62,565 nucleotides of DNA from Candidatus Parvarchaeota archaeon (GCA_030615175.1 JAUWZX010000001.1:1-62565); one strand, 5' to 3'; shown: positions 52,838-62,565, counted from the first letter of the stretch. Numbers and translations: made by a program. The notes: generated from the letters alone by a model not told the origin.

Positions 52838-53737
52838 TTATAAATTTCTAATAGTTTTTTTAGTTTCTAATGCCAAAAATTTTGCAGAAGAAAGCAAAGG
52901 AGTGTCATGTCCTGAAATAAAAGAAGGAGCATACGAGTCTATTATTAACTTGTCAGCAAGACTTCCTCTTTCAATTTCAAATATTTTTATAGGACCCTCT
53001 TCCCTTATGATGTGCTTGTAATCATAAATTTCTTTCCTTGAAAAAAGCCATAATGCTCTGTTAATCATACTGTCTCTGGAGTTATGATAAAGTAAAAGAG
53101 GACATTTTAATTCTCTTAAATTAACATAACCCTCTTTTTGTCCATAATAAAAATCTACTCTCTTTTCAGTGCTTTTTAAAATTGTTTTAGCACTTTGAAA
53201 AGACAATGAACCCCCCATAGGAAATGTCTTTGTTATTATGAATATATAAGATAATATTTTTGAATGTAATCTAAAAGCATTGTATTGTAAACTAGCAAGT
53301 CCATTAAGACTTAAGATTGCATTTACTTTGTATTCATCACTTAATCTATGCCCTAAATAAAGACTAAACCATGCTCCAAGAGAGTGACCGCAGAATACGT
53401 TTTTATTAAAGGAACCATACTCATCCTCAACAAGCCCCATTAGTGCAAGATTATCACTGAAAACTTCTCTGGGTTCTAGAATCCCCCTGTAAGTCCCTAT
53501 AGTGTCATCATCATAGTGCCCCCTCATTGTTGGTGTCACTACAGTGCAACCTTTTGCAGTAAACTCATTTCTCATAATATGAATAACATCATCTTCTTTA
53601 TCAGGGTCTTTATTAGAGCCCAGCCCGTGGAATAAGTATACAAGAGTGCCTGAACTGTTTTCAGGGAAATAAATATTTGTACTAAAAAGCACTCCATTAT
53701 TTTTGTATTCTAATTTTTCTTTAAGCACATACTGCAC
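52838..53737 (-). CDS. Alpha/beta hydrolase
   Basis: A 299-residue alpha/beta-fold hydrolase. The oxyanion LVYLFHGLGSNKD, the nucleophile elbow CGHSLGAW (S119), a late acid in LLLYHNSRDSMINR and the His in FISGHDTPLL complete a possible triad. No signal peptide. Substrate unknown. The start is GTG; no ATG is in frame nearby. The local sequence has noticeably fewer of the TTAAT-type words that dominate neighbouring genes, which might mean foreign origin. Confidence 0.75.
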   Translation of the reverse strand: MQYVLKEKLEYKNNGVLFSTNIYFPENSSGTLVYLFHGLGSNKDPDKEDDVIHIMRNEFTAKGCTVVTPTMRGHYDDDTIGTYRGILEPREVFSDNLALMGLVEDEYGSFNKNVFCGHSLGAWFSLYLGHRLSDEYKVNAILSLNGLASLQYNAFRLHSKILSYIFIITKTFPMGGSLSFQSAKTILKSTEKRVDFYYGQKEGYVNLRELKCPLLLYHNSRDSMINRALWLFSRKEIYDYKHIIREEGPIKIFEIERGSLADKLIIDSYAPSFISGHDTPLLSSAKFLALETKKTIRNL

Positions 53738-53789
53738 TTATAAAAAATTAATTTTTAAATATATCCCTAACAACACCAACAAAAGAGAA

Positions 53790-53804
53790 AGTTATTTAAA
53801 TAGG
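53790..53804 (+). promoter_or_regulatory. TATA-like box of the HTH-cdc48 operon
   Basis: AGTTATTTAAATAGG is a BRE/TATA-like element. Its centre is about 26 nt before base 53823, so transcription should start between the possible GTG at 53815 and the ATG at 53839. This supports the ATG as the start of the first gene. Confidence 0.5.
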
Positions 53805-53838
53805 TTCTAGTTTAGTGTTGGTATCGGAGACTAACATT

Positions 53839-54159
53839 ATGGCCGTGGTTGATGAGTTCAGAGAGATGAGCAGGCGAATGGATGAATTAGCAAACGCTAT
53901 GTTCATAGACCCATTTAATAATGATTTCTTTGAAGCATTCACGCGCAAGAGAATTGAATTAATAAGGGCAATAATAGATAAAGAACCGGATAGTATTAGG
54001 GGTCTGGCAAAGCAAGTTCAGAGAAATATTAAGAACGTATTCGATGACTTGCAAGTCCTGAATGAATTTAAAATCATAACTTTTGAAGAGCAGGGCAGGC
54101 GCAAGAAACCAATTGTTAGTAAGAAAACAATTATTTTCAGGTTTAAAACATTGAGGTGA
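53839..54159 (+). CDS. Winged helix-turn-helix regulator
   Basis: A 106-residue protein with an N-terminal helical segment and a wHTH (about 53-100): SIRGLAKQVQRNIKNVFDDL, LQVLNEFKIITF and a wing EEQGRRKKPIVSKKT. The plan matches small archaeal MarR/ArsR-like regulators. I choose the ATG at 53839 from the TATA position; the longer start at 53815 would precede the expected transcript start. It is 6 nt before cdc48 and may control the operon. Confidence 0.7.
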   Translation: MAVVDEFREMSRRMDELANAMFIDPFNNDFFEAFTRKRIELIRAIIDKEPDSIRGLAKQVQRNIKNVFDDLQVLNEFKIITFEEQGRRKKPIVSKKTIIFRFKTLR

Positions 54160-54165
54160 TAATTA

Positions 54166-56430
54166 ATGAATGAAGTTAAGTTAAAGGTTGCAGAAGCATA
54201 TCAGAAAGATTTGGGTAAGGGGATTATTCGAATTGATTCTAAAACAATAAAGGAGTTAGGAGTAAGCGAGGGCGATTATATAATTATTTCAGGAAAAAAG
54301 GAGACAGTTGCAATGGTTGACAGGGCTCTGCCGGCAGACATTGGGCTGAGATTAATAAGGATGGATGGTTATTTAAGGCGCTCAGCAAGCGTTGGAGTAA
54401 GTGAGGTCGTCACATTAAAGAAAGCAGACGTGAAACCAGCAATCAATGTAACGCTCGCGCCGGCACAGGAAGGAATACGCATTCAAATTAATCCGCAAGG
54501 CGTGAAGAACAGTTTGCTTGGAAGGGCTATGATTCAAGGAGACATAATCACTCTTGGAGGAGTGAAGAGGCGCAGGAATATTATGAGTTCAGGCTCACCA
54601 TTTGATGATATTTTTAAAATGTTTGAAATGAATGTCTTCCAAGGCTTTGCTGGAGAAATTAAATTAGTGGCTATTAAAACAAAACCAAAAGGTCCAGTAG
54701 TCATAACAGAGAAAACCCACATAGAAATAAGTCCTGAAGCAGCAAAGCATATTGAAAGAATACCTGACATCAGTTATGAAGATATTGGAGGACTTGATGA
54801 GGAAATCAGGAAAGTCAGGGAAATGGTTGAACTGCCATTAAGGAACCCTGAAATATTCAAGCAGTTAGGAATTGAACCTCCAAAAGGAGTATTATTATAC
54901 GGTCCGCCAGGATGCGGGAAGACTTTGTTAGCAAGGGCAGTTGCTAATGAATCAGAAGCTAATTTCATAAGTTTGGTTGGCAGTGAAGTAATGAGTAAGT
55001 GGGTTGGGGAAGCAGAGAAGAGGATTCGCGACTTATTCGAGCAAGCAGAAAAGCAGGCACCAACAATAGTATTCATTGACGAGATTGATTCAATTGCGCC
55101 TAAAAGAGAGGAAGTTACTGGAGAGGTTGAGCGAAGAGTTGTTGCCCAATTACTCGCTAGCATGGACGGCTTAAAAGGCAGAGGCAAGGTAGTTGTTATT
55201 GGAGCAACTAACAGGCAGAATGCCCTGGATCCTGCGCTCAGGCGGCCAGGAAGGTTTGACCGTGAGATTGAGATTGGCGTGCCAGACGTTCGTGGCAGGG
55301 AAAAAATACTGAAGATTCACACAAGAAACATGCCGTTTGATAAGGACATTGACCTCAAGCAATTAGCCAGGATAACTCATGGATTTGTTGGAGCAGACCT
55401 TGAAGCATTATGCAAGGAGGCAGCAATGAGCGTGATAAGAAGGATTTTGCCAGAAATTAATTTAGAAGAAGGTGAAAGGGTATCACCTGATGATTTAAAG
55501 AAATTAATAGTTAAGGCAAAGGATTTCAAGGAGGCATTAAAGTTAGTGCGTCCTTCAGTAATGAGGGAAGTATTAATTGAAGTTCCTAACGTTAAGTACT
55601 CTGACATTGGAGGTCTTGAAGATACTAAGAGGCAGTTGCGCGAAACGATTGAATGGCCTTTAGAGCATCCTGAAAGTTTCAAGCGCATGGGCATAAAACC
55701 TCCTAAAGGATTATTACTTCTTGGCCCGCCAGGATGCGGGAAGACAATGCTTGCCAAGGCAGTTGCTACTGAATCAGAAGCAAACTTCATAAGCATTAAA
55801 GGCCCTTCATTGTTTAGTAAGTGGGTTGGAGAATCAGAGAAAGCAATCAGGGAAATATTCAGGAAGGCAAGGCAGGTTAGTCCTGCAATAATCTTTTTTG
55901 ACGAGATTGACAGTTTAGCGCCTAAAAGAAGTGGAGGCGAGTCAAGCAGGGCTTACGAGCAAGTAGTTAATCAATTATTAACTGAATTAGACGGACTTGA
56001 GGAACTTAATGATGTTGTGGTTATTGGAGCAACCAACAGACCTGACATTATAGACCATGGATTATTAAGGCCTGGAAGGTTTGACAGGATAATTGTAGTG
56101 CCTCAGCCTGATAAGGATTCAAGGCTTAAGATATTTGAAGTGCATACTAAGGGCATGCCTTTAGTAAAGGATATTAACTTAGTGAAAATGGCTGAAATAA
56201 CAGATGGTTATTCAGGAGCAGATATTGAATCTCTTTGCAGGGAGGCAGCAATGAATGCATTAAGGGAGAATATGAATTCAAAACAAGTTTTAAAGAAGCA
56301 CTTTGATAAGGCATTTGAAACTACCAAGCCAAGCCTTAGGGCAGAGGATACGAGGATTTATGAAAGATTTGCTGAAAGAGCTCAAAACACTGAAGCAATA
56401 AGCAAAGAAATCAGCGCTTACATGGGGTGA
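54166..56430 (+). CDS. cdc48: Cdc48/VAT-family AAA+ ATPase
   Basis: Cdc48 (p97/VAT) unfolds proteins for degradation or release. The N domain (about 1-180, double-psi barrel) starts [19 protein letters not shown]; two AAA modules follow. D1 Walker A is [10 protein letters not shown] (246-255) and D2 Walker [11 protein letters not shown] (520-529); Walker [11 protein letters not shown] and [10 protein letters not shown] and the arginine fingers RRPGRFDRE and LRPGRFDRI are intact. Length 754 is normal. SD GGTGAT lies 7 nt before the ATG. The stop overlaps the scpA GTG by 4 nt. Confidence 0.97.
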   Translation: MNEVKLKVAEAYQKDLGKGIIRIDSKTIKELGVSEGDYIIISGKKETVAMVDRALPADIGLRLIRMDGYLRRSASVGVSEVVTLKKADVKPAINVTLAPAQEGIRIQINPQGVKNSLLGRAMIQGDIITLGGVKRRRNIMSSGSPFDDIFKMFEMNVFQGFAGEIKLVAIKTKPKGPVVITEKTHIEISPEAAKHIERIPDISYEDIGGLDEEIRKVREMVELPLRNPEIFKQLGIEPPKGVLLYGPPGCGKTLLARAVANESEANFISLVGSEVMSKWVGEAEKRIRDLFEQAEKQAPTIVFIDEIDSIAPKREEVTGEVERRVVAQLLASMDGLKGRGKVVVIGATNRQNALDPALRRPGRFDREIEIGVPDVRGREKILKIHTRNMPFDKDIDLKQLARITHGFVGADLEALCKEAAMSVIRRILPEINLEEGERVSPDDLKKLIVKAKDFKEALKLVRPSVMREVLIEVPNVKYSDIGGLEDTKRQLRETIEWPLEHPESFKRMGIKPPKGLLLLGPPGCGKTMLAKAVATESEANFISIKGPSLFSKWVGESEKAIREIFRKARQVSPAIIFFDEIDSLAPKRSGGESSRAYEQVVNQLLTELDGLEELNDVVVIGATNRPDIIDHGLLRPGRFDRIIVVPQPDKDSRLKIFEVHTKGMPLVKDINLVKMAEITDGYSGADIESLCREAAMNALRENMNSKQVLKKHFDKAFETTKPSLRAEDTRIYERFAERAQNTEAISKEISAYMG

Positions 56431-57128
56431 AAATCACGGAGCAGGATAAATTATTTGATTACATACTCTCAGACGAACTTACTTGGGAGGGATTAATAAG
56501 GGATATTGTGCGCGAGGAGCGCATGAACCCTTGGAATATTGACGTTGGCAGGCTTGCAGTCAAGTACTCAAAACGCATTAAGAACATAGTTAACATTGAC
56601 TTCAGAACATCAGGCAAGTTCTTACTAACTGCTTCAATATTATTGAAGATGAAGAGTGATTACTTGCTTAAGGACTTGGAAGAGAAAGGAAGTGATGAAG
56701 GAATATTATTATCATTCATTTTCAAGGACTTGGATTATCACTTTAAGACTGCAAGCGGTGAGTTAATACCAAAGATTCCAATGATGAAGAAGCGTAGGGT
56801 AACGCTTCCAGAATTAATAGCTGCATTAAAAAAGGCTGTTGAGGTTAATGAGCGCAGGATTGCAAGGCAGCGAGAGAATAAGAAAAGTATTCGATTAAAT
56901 ATTAAGAAGATTGATTTACCTGAGAAAATAATTGAAGTCTATTCAAAAATTACAATGTTCTTCAAAAATCTTAAAAAAGAGGAAATAACTTTTAAGGAAT
57001 TACTGCCTAGTAATGATAAGTTTGACATTATTTGGACATTCATGCCATTGCTTTACTTAAACAATGAAGGCAAGATAATGTTAAGACAAGAGGAATTATT
57101 CGGTGAAATTTACATTGGGAAACCTTAA
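56427..57128 (+). CDS. scpA: ScpA, condensin kleisin
   Basis: ScpA is the kleisin that bridges the two SMC heads. The N-terminus (LFDYILSDELTWEGLIRDIV, RMNPWNIDVGRLAVKYSKRI) and the C-terminal winged-helix region (EITFKELLPSNDKFDIIWTFMPLLYL) match the family. Length 233 is normal. The GTG start shares 4 nt with the cdc48 stop, and its 3' end overlaps scpB by 26 nt, so the operon is tightly coupled. Confidence 0.92.
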   Translation: MKITEQDKLFDYILSDELTWEGLIRDIVREERMNPWNIDVGRLAVKYSKRIKNIVNIDFRTSGKFLLTASILLKMKSDYLLKDLEEKGSDEGILLSFIFKDLDYHFKTASGELIPKIPMMKKRRVTLPELIAALKKAVEVNERRIARQRENKKSIRLNIKKIDLPEKIIEVYSKITMFFKNLKKEEITFKELLPSNDKFDIIWTFMPLLYLNNEGKIMLRQEELFGEIYIGKP

Positions 57129-57591
57129 GACTGGGATTGAAGCCCTGCTATTCGCCACGCAGGGATTAAATATTGAGCAGTTATGCTCTAAGACTGGCAG
57201 CGTTAAGAATAAAGTATTGAAAGCCTTGGAGGAATTAAGGAAGGATTATGAGTCACGTGATTCAGCGTTCATAATCACTTGCGATGCCGGCGTCTGGAAA
57301 TTAACAGTTCACTCTCATCACGTTTCACTAGTTAAGGACTTAATTCCAAGCGAGTTCCCTAAAAGCATTCTCGAGACGCTGGCAGTTATTGCTTACAGGA
57401 AGCCTGTATTGCAGTCAGAAGTTGTGAAGATTAGAGGCAACAAGGCTTATGACCACATCAAGGGATTGGAAAAACTTGAATTTATTCGCCTGAAGAAGAA
57501 GGGCAGGACTAATGAGATTTCATTATGCGATAAATTCTACGATTACTTTAACACAACGCCAAGAGAAGTTAAGGAATCGTTTAACGCTTAA
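57103..57591 (+). CDS. scpB: ScpB, condensin accessory subunit
   Basis: ScpB binds the ScpA middle region and helps SMC ring function. The two winged helices are visible: the first from GIEALLFATQGLNIEQL to KVLKALEELRKDY, the second from SILETLAVIAYRKPVLQSE to GLEKLEFIRL. Length 162 is normal for a short archaeal ScpB. GTG start, 26-nt overlap with scpA. Confidence 0.92.
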   Translation: MKFTLGNLKTGIEALLFATQGLNIEQLCSKTGSVKNKVLKALEELRKDYESRDSAFIITCDAGVWKLTVHSHHVSLVKDLIPSEFPKSILETLAVIAYRKPVLQSEVVKIRGNKAYDHIKGLEKLEFIRLKKKGRTNEISLCDKFYDYFNTTPREVKESFNA

Positions 57592-57634
57592 AGGATAATA
57601 AAGTATTTATTCCATAAAAACCATAATAATATTC

Positions 57635-57928
57635 ATGCTTAAATTAAAGAGGATTAGTGAAATACTTAATATGAAGGTTTACACTGACGGCGGGGATTAC
57701 TTTGGCGACTTAGAGGAAGCAGAATTAGTTGAGAACAGGGTTTTCGGCTGGAAAATCAAGTCAACAAAGGATTCATTCCTAAGCAAGGCAGTTGGAGGAG
57801 CCAAGGGAGTAATAGTCCCTCACAACCTTGTCAGGGCAATAGGTGACATCTTCATTATTTCGAAAACGGCCATTCCAACAGGTTATGAGGAAGAAAAGGG
57901 AACCCCGATGAAGCCAATACCTGAATAA
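57635..57928 (+). CDS. PRC-barrel domain protein
   Basis: A 97-residue PRC-barrel: LKRISEILNMKVYTDGGDYF, then GDLEEAELVENRVFGWKI and VPHNLVRAIGDIFIIS are the family strands. PRC-barrel proteins in archaea include CdpB-type division proteins and small regulatory partners. No catalytic residues. It follows scpB by 43 nt, so may share its transcript, and a link to chromosome segregation or division is suggested by context. Confidence 0.75.
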   Translation: MLKLKRISEILNMKVYTDGGDYFGDLEEAELVENRVFGWKIKSTKDSFLSKAVGGAKGVIVPHNLVRAIGDIFIISKTAIPTGYEEEKGTPMKPIPE

Positions 57929-58026
57929 AGTAAGGAAAACTGTCCACGAAATCTGTGAACAATTGCTGAATTAAATCATTATTTTTAGGAATCTTTTAAA
58001 ATACCTGCGCATTAATACTGATTAGA

Positions 58027-59928
58027 ATGGAATTCAAATTCAAAACAACAAAAGACATTAAAGTGCCTACCAGAATAGTTGACCAAGTCATTGGACAGGA
58101 CGCGGCTATTAAGATTATTAAAAAAGCTGCAAAACAGAGGCGCAACGTAGTATTAGTTGGAGACCCTGGAACAGGAAAATCAATGCTGGCTCAATCACTG
58201 GCAGAATTACTCCCAAAGGAAGAATTAACTGACATTCTTGTATACCCCAATCCAAAAGATGATAATAATCCATTAATCAAGGAAGTTCCTGCAGGAAAGG
58301 GTTCATCAATTATTCAGGCAGCAAAGACGAAATTATTATCAAGAAGTCAATCAGGCGGTTGGACAATGTTCATTGCAATACTAGTAGTGCTGACGATTGC
58401 TCAATTCGTTATTGACTGGATTGTTGGCTCAGAGAAAAGCGAGATATTACAAGCAGCTGACAGGATTTCAGGAACACTATTCATGCTTGCAATAATGGGC
58501 GTATTAGTGCTCGTCTTCGCAACTTCAAAGCTTAGAATGCCAATGCAAAAGGCAAGAGGTCCTAAATTACTTGTTGATAATAAGGGCAGAAAGAAAGCGC
58601 CATTCATTGATGCAACTGGCTCTCATGAAGGAGCATTACTCGGCGACGTGCGCCACGACCCACTGCAAAGTGGGGGCTTGGGAACTCCAGCACATGAAAG
58701 AATCACTTCCGGAGCAATCCACAAAGCTAATGGAGGAGTTTTATTCATTGACGAGATTGCAACCCTGCGCCCTGAAAGCCAGATTGATTTATTAACCGCA
58801 ATGCAGGAAAAAAAATTCCCGATAACAGGCAGGAGTGAACGCTCTTCAGGAGCAATGACTCAAACTCAGCCAGTGCCATGCGACTTCGTACTGGCCGCTG
58901 CAGGCAATCTTGAAACTATTAGGAAAGTTCATCCAGCACTGCGTTCAAGAGTCAGGGGTTACGGCTACGAAGTGTACATGAATACTGAAATGGATGACAC
59001 GCCAGAGAACAGATTAAAACTTACGCGATTCGTTGCTCAGGAAATAAAGAAGGATAAAGGCAAGACTCCTCACTTCACTAAGGAATCTGTCTTAGAAATT
59101 ATTCATCAAGCGCAAAAGAAGGCTGATCGCAGGGGCAAGTTAACAATGAGGTTAAGGGAGCTTGGAGGACTAATCAGGGCTGCAGGCGACACAGCCAGAG
59201 AGCAAGGCGCTAAATTAGTTGAGAAAAAGCATGTTTTACAGGCAATTAAGACTGCCGGCAGCCTGGAACAGCAGTTAAGCGACAGGTACACTAAATTAAA
59301 GAAAGAGTATGACGTGATAAGGGTTAAGGGTTCTGAAGTTGGCAGGGTTAATGGATTAGCAGTTCTTAAAGCAGGTCCAAAAGCGCTTGGCTCAGGAATC
59401 GTCATGCCAATTGAAGCTGCCGTGGTGCCTGGGTTAACCAAAGGCAAGGCGGCAATAATCGCGACAGGGAAATTAGGCGACATTGCTAAGGAAGCAGTGC
59501 AGAATGTTTCAGCAGTTTTTAAAAAATACTCTGACAAGGACTTAAGCAGATATGACATTCACATTCAATTCGTTCAAGCATTTGAAGGCGTTGAAGGAGA
59601 TTCTGCAAGCATTAGCATAGCAACCGCAGTGTTATCAGCTCTTGAAGGAGTGCCTGTTAAGCAGGACGTGGCAATGACAGGCAGTTTATCAATCAGAGGC
59701 GAAGTCCTCCCTGTTGGAGGCGTAAGCACTAAAGTGGAAGCGGCTTACGAGGCAGGCATTAAGACAGTGATTGTGCCTAAGATGAACTTAAAGGACGTAT
59801 TGCTTGATGGCATGAAGAAAATAAAGATAGTGCCTGCTGAAACAATTGCTGACGTTTTAGAGCACGCTTTTAATTGGAAAGGCAGGAGCAGAGCAGTATT
59901 ACAGAAGATTAAAAGAGAATTCAAGTAA
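58027..59928 (+). CDS. lonB: Archaeal membrane-bound Lon protease (LonB)
   Basis: LonB is the ATP-dependent membrane protease of archaea. The AAA+ module starts [10 protein letters not shown] and has Walker [10 protein letters not shown] (residues 45-53), and Walker B with [18 protein letters not shown]. Two membrane helices (about 118-168) are inserted in the AAA+ domain, as in LonB. The protease domain has the Ser-Lys dyad: S526 in VEGDSASIS and K569 in [12 protein letters not shown]. Length 633 is normal. An independent start: TATA-like TTTTAAAATACC is upstream. Confidence 0.97.
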   Translation: MEFKFKTTKDIKVPTRIVDQVIGQDAAIKIIKKAAKQRRNVVLVGDPGTGKSMLAQSLAELLPKEELTDILVYPNPKDDNNPLIKEVPAGKGSSIIQAAKTKLLSRSQSGGWTMFIAILVVLTIAQFVIDWIVGSEKSEILQAADRISGTLFMLAIMGVLVLVFATSKLRMPMQKARGPKLLVDNKGRKKAPFIDATGSHEGALLGDVRHDPLQSGGLGTPAHERITSGAIHKANGGVLFIDEIATLRPESQIDLLTAMQEKKFPITGRSERSSGAMTQTQPVPCDFVLAAAGNLETIRKVHPALRSRVRGYGYEVYMNTEMDDTPENRLKLTRFVAQEIKKDKGKTPHFTKESVLEIIHQAQKKADRRGKLTMRLRELGGLIRAAGDTAREQGAKLVEKKHVLQAIKTAGSLEQQLSDRYTKLKKEYDVIRVKGSEVGRVNGLAVLKAGPKALGSGIVMPIEAAVVPGLTKGKAAIIATGKLGDIAKEAVQNVSAVFKKYSDKDLSRYDIHIQFVQAFEGVEGDSASISIATAVLSALEGVPVKQDVAMTGSLSIRGEVLPVGGVSTKVEAAYEAGIKTVIVPKMNLKDVLLDGMKKIKIVPAETIADVLEHAFNWKGRSRAVLQKIKREFK

Positions 59929-59962
59929 AACTTTTAAAAACATTCTAACTCATAAAATCAGT

Positions 59963-61333
59963 GTGATAAACTTCTCGAAATTGCTGAAGAAATATGAACC
60001 GCGATTTGATTATGCCGACATCAGGACTGAAGAAGGAGTTTCAGAAGTCATTAATTTAGAGAATAAAAATATTTCATTAATTAATAACAAGGATTTCAGT
60101 TATGGAATAAGAGTTCTTATTAACGGCGCGTGGGGCTTATCATACAGTAATGAATTAAAGAATGCTGAAAAAGTGTTTAAAAAAGCTTTAAGAACTGCCA
60201 AGATTTCAAGCAAGCACTTAAAGGAAAAAGTAATGATTGTGAAACCTGAACCAGTTAAAGCAAGATTCAGGATTAAAATAAAGGAAGACCCCTTTACTGT
60301 TGACATTAAAGAGAAGATTAATTACTTAAAAGACTACAGGAAGGCGTTAAGTAGTGAGGAGAGAATTAAGAATGCCAGGGCAATTATGACTTCAGGGCGG
60401 GTCAAGAAGAAATTCATTAATATTGAAAGCAATATTACTCAGGAGTTTAATATTAATATCTTAAGGTTCAGTGCTACAGCAAGTGAAGGCGGTTTAATTG
60501 AGCAGACTTCGAAAGGGTATTGCCGGCTTGGCGGTTATGAAGTCATCAGGGATTATGACCACTTAGGCACTGCGGACGAGATTAAGAAATCAGTGATTCA
60601 ATTGCTTCACGCAAGAGGACCTAAACCTGGCAGGATGCCTGTAGTATGCGACCCAGAAATGACAGGGTTATTCTTTCACGAAGCAGTTGGTCATGCATGC
60701 GAGGCAGACCTCGTAATTAATAAATCAAGCATTTTTTCAAACTTGCTGAACAAGCAAATCGCTAGTAATGAAGTTAACTTAACTGACGACCCTACAATTA
60801 ATGCACGTGGTTTCTACTGGTTTGATGATGAAGGCATAAAGGCAAGTGAAACAGAATTAATAACTAATGGAATCCTTAAAGGGTGCCTGCACTCAATTGA
60901 TACTGCAGGCGCTTTACGCATGAAGCCAACTGGCAATGGAAGGGTTGAAAGCCCTGCTTTCAGGCCAATTCCAAGAATGAGTAATACAGTGTTAAAGCCT
61001 GGGAAATGGTCTTTTAATGACTTATTAAAAGAGGCATGGAATGGTATTTACGTTAAAGGGTTTTCAGGAGGCATTGTTGAACCTAACTCAGGCCAGTTTA
61101 GTTTCGGCGCCAGGGAATGCTACCTTATAGAAAATGGAGAGTTAACAAAACCTCTAAAGGGCGTGACTCTTGCAGGAAGCATTCTTGAAATACTTAAAGG
61201 CATTAGTGTTGGTAATGACTTAACTAATCCATTCACTACCGGAACTTGCGGCAAGGGAGGGCAGGGAGTCAGGGTTGGTGACATGACACCGCACATATTA
61301 TTAAAGGAGGCGATTGTTGGTGGAAATGATTAA
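59963..61333 (+). CDS. tldD: TldD metalloprotease subunit
   Basis: TldD is the metal-binding half of the TldD/TldE protease, which degrades unfolded short peptides. The zinc site FFHEAVGHACEAD has H239-E240 and H244, followed by the Gly/Asp-rich GFYWFDDEG and the C-terminal GTCGKGGQGVRVGDMTP, all typical. Length 456 is normal. GTG start, family-like start INFSKLLKKY. It overlaps tldE by 14 nt. Confidence 0.95.
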   Translation: MINFSKLLKKYEPRFDYADIRTEEGVSEVINLENKNISLINNKDFSYGIRVLINGAWGLSYSNELKNAEKVFKKALRTAKISSKHLKEKVMIVKPEPVKARFRIKIKEDPFTVDIKEKINYLKDYRKALSSEERIKNARAIMTSGRVKKKFINIESNITQEFNINILRFSATASEGGLIEQTSKGYCRLGGYEVIRDYDHLGTADEIKKSVIQLLHARGPKPGRMPVVCDPEMTGLFFHEAVGHACEADLVINKSSIFSNLLNKQIASNEVNLTDDPTINARGFYWFDDEGIKASETELITNGILKGCLHSIDTAGALRMKPTGNGRVESPAFRPIPRMSNTVLKPGKWSFNDLLKEAWNGIYVKGFSGGIVEPNSGQFSFGARECYLIENGELTKPLKGVTLAGSILEILKGISVGNDLTNPFTTGTCGKGGQGVRVGDMTPHILLKEAIVGGND

Positions 61334-62565
61334 TATGATTAATAAAGCAGTTTCTTACGCCTCTAAATTCGGTGACGCTGAATTAAGGATTACTAAGGAA
61401 GAGGAAACAGAGGTTATTTTTGAGAATGAATCACTTAAGAATTTGAATGCTGGCGAGAATTACGGGTTAAGCGTCAGGGTTGCGAAGAATAAGAGGTTTG
61501 GTTATGCCCAGACAACTGACTTAAGCAAGTGGCGTGAATGCGTTGACAGCGCTGTTAAATTAATGAAGGTTAATGAACCATTGCTTGTTAAGCCCAGATT
61601 ATCAAGGACGAGGCTTGCCAGAGGGTTTAACGCCGGCTTTGAATTAAAAGAAGTGTCTGATGATGAATTAATTAATAATGCTTTATTAATTATTAAAGGC
61701 GCTAAAGAAGTTAGTGAAAAAATTCTTGTTTCAAGCGCAGGCATTTCTATTAATTCCATTGAAACAAGGTTCATTAATAGTGTTGGCAGTGACGCCAGTT
61801 ATACTAAGCGCCTGATTAATTCAGAAGTTCAGTGCGTTAGCGGGAGGTCAAGCGGTTTTGATTGCAGGACTAGCAGGAGGCTTAATATTGATTTCAAGTC
61901 ATTAGGTGACAGCGCTGCCAAGTTATGCATTAAATCAATTAATCCTAACAAGGTTTCTTCGCAAAAGGCTGATTTAACCATTGATTACTTAGGATTAATT
62001 CAATTGCTTGACTTACTATCAAATAGTTTACTCGCGAGTAATGTGTTGGAGAATAAGTCAGTTTTTAAGGGCAGGGTTGGCGAGTGCATTCTAAGCTCCA
62101 AAGTGTCAATTACTGATGACGCAACCCTTGCTTTAGGCATTGCTTCGCAACCGTTTGATGCTGAGGGCACTAACTCTAAGCGGGCTGAGTTAATCACTAA
62201 TGGAGTTCTTAACGGATTCCTTCATGATAATTATACTGCTAAGCGCATGAGAACAAATAGTACTGGTAATTGCGCTGGTCTCGCAACCAGGCCAAGCGTT
62301 TCATACAATAATTTGATAATTAAGGAAGGAAGAGCGAGTGATGAAGAATTACTTAATGACTGCTTTTACACTCATAGTTTAATGGGTGCTCACATGGCTA
62401 ACCAAGTGTCAGGCGACTTTGCTTTAAATTTATTGAACGCCTTCAGAATTGAGAATGATGAATGGATTCCTATTAGGGATGCAATGGTTTCAGGCAACTT
62501 ATTCAATTTATGGAATAACGTTAAGGCAGTTGGCAAGGAATTGAGAATGGATTCAAGCATTATAA
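61320..62565 (+). CDS. tldE: TldE/PmbA subunit, partial (runs off window)
   Basis: The frame opens at a GTG at 61320 (or the ATG at 61326) and stays open to the end of the window, about 415 codons. It encodes the non-catalytic TldE/PmbA partner: GDAELRITKEEETEV at the start, then GRSSGFDCRTSRRLN, and the C-terminal region LFNLWNNVKAVGKELRMDS. No HExxxH zinc motif, as expected for this subunit. It overlaps tldD by 14 nt and forms an operon with it. Confidence 0.9.
   Translation, partial: MEMINMINKAVSYASKFGDAELRITKEEETEVIFENESLKNLNAGENYGLSVRVAKNKRFGYAQTTDLSKWRECVDSAVKLMKVNEPLLVKPRLSRTRLARGFNAGFELKEVSDDELINNALLIIKGAKEVSEKILVSSAGISINSIETRFINSVGSDASYTKRLINSEVQCVSGRSSGFDCRTSRRLNIDFKSLGDSAAKLCIKSINPNKVSSQKADLTIDYLGLIQLLDLLSNSLLASNVLENKSVFKGRVGECILSSKVSITDDATLALGIASQPFDAEGTNSKRAELITNGVLNGFLHDNYTAKRMRTNSTGNCAGLATRPSVSYNNLIIKEGRASDEELLNDCFYTHSLMGAHMANQVSGDFALNLLNAFRIENDEWIPIRDAMVSGNLFNLWNNVKAVGKELRMDSSII

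Noticed and set aside
57929-58026. About 100-bp gap before lonB checked for RNA genes.
   Set aside because: No boxes, no tRNA-like fold; it holds only a lonB TATA-like element.
59106-59558. Minus-strand 150-codon ORF inside lonB.
   Set aside because: Shadow of the lonB protease domain with no family match or promoter.

Overview
The window is a gene-dense, AT-rich archaeal segment (roughly 60% A+T by eye). It carries many archaea-specific genes: L44e, Pth2, RtcA, aTrm56, a Pus7-type TruD, NurA/HerA/Mre11/Rad50, membrane-anchored LonB, Cdc48, an S-layer protein, class III signal-peptide pilins and a box C/D guide RNA. Short intergenic gaps, several truncated or minimal genes, pilins starting KRGQAALEFLMTYGWA, an S-layer protein and many Cys-rich secreted proteins suggest a reduced DPANN-type archaeon (Woesearchaeota/Pacearchaeota-like). 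That placement is an inference; no rRNA is present to confirm it. Start signals look archaeal: operon-first genes often have a TATA-like box about 25-30 nt before the start and little or no leader, while operon-internal genes are preceded by GGTGA-type Shine-Dalgarno sites or overlap the previous gene.

Layout. 1-7 kb: secreted and surface proteins, a C/D guide RNA, and rpl44e behind a duplicated copy of its own 5' end. 7-16 kb: membrane proteins and RNA/nucleotide enzymes (Pth2, an Ncs2/Ctu2-like protein, RtcA, a DHH phosphoesterase, RNase HII), plus a Dph2 fragment of only 79 codons. 16-24 kb: a DNA end-resection neighbourhood with NurA, HerA, Mre11 and a short Rad50, interleaved with an HD-domain protein and a queuosine-salvage (Qng1/DUF2419) homologue. 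24-29 kb: tRNA modification (aTrm56, TruD), a membrane glycosyltransferase paired with a CPEC thioredoxin-like protein, and small Cys-rich membrane-anchored proteins. 29-34 kb: the S-layer gene, a membrane-anchored surface protein and the radical SAM enzyme AmrS. 34-44 kb: a type IV pilus locus with one well-expressed-looking pilin, two TadB/TadC-like membrane proteins, the ATPase, several further pilin-like proteins and a large von Willebrand A protein. 44-53 kb: UbiA-type prenyltransferase, SMC, two ICMT-like methyltransferases, AspRS, ArgRS and a hydrolase. 53.8-62.6 kb (all plus strand): HTH regulator, Cdc48, ScpA, ScpB, PRC-barrel, LonB, TldD and the start of TldE.

The genes group into four themes: cell envelope (S-layer, pili, Cys-rich secreted proteins), chromosome maintenance (SMC-ScpAB, HerA-NurA-Mre11-Rad50), protein quality control (Cdc48, LonB, TldDE) and RNA maturation. 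No gap longer than about 300 bases lacks a gene; the longest non-coding stretches (about 115-150 bases at 28937-29051 and 31464-31612) hold terminator and promoter signals. No tRNA, rRNA, CRISPR array or insertion sequence was found. Across the whole window the tetranucleotide GATC is almost absent (11 sites found by eye).
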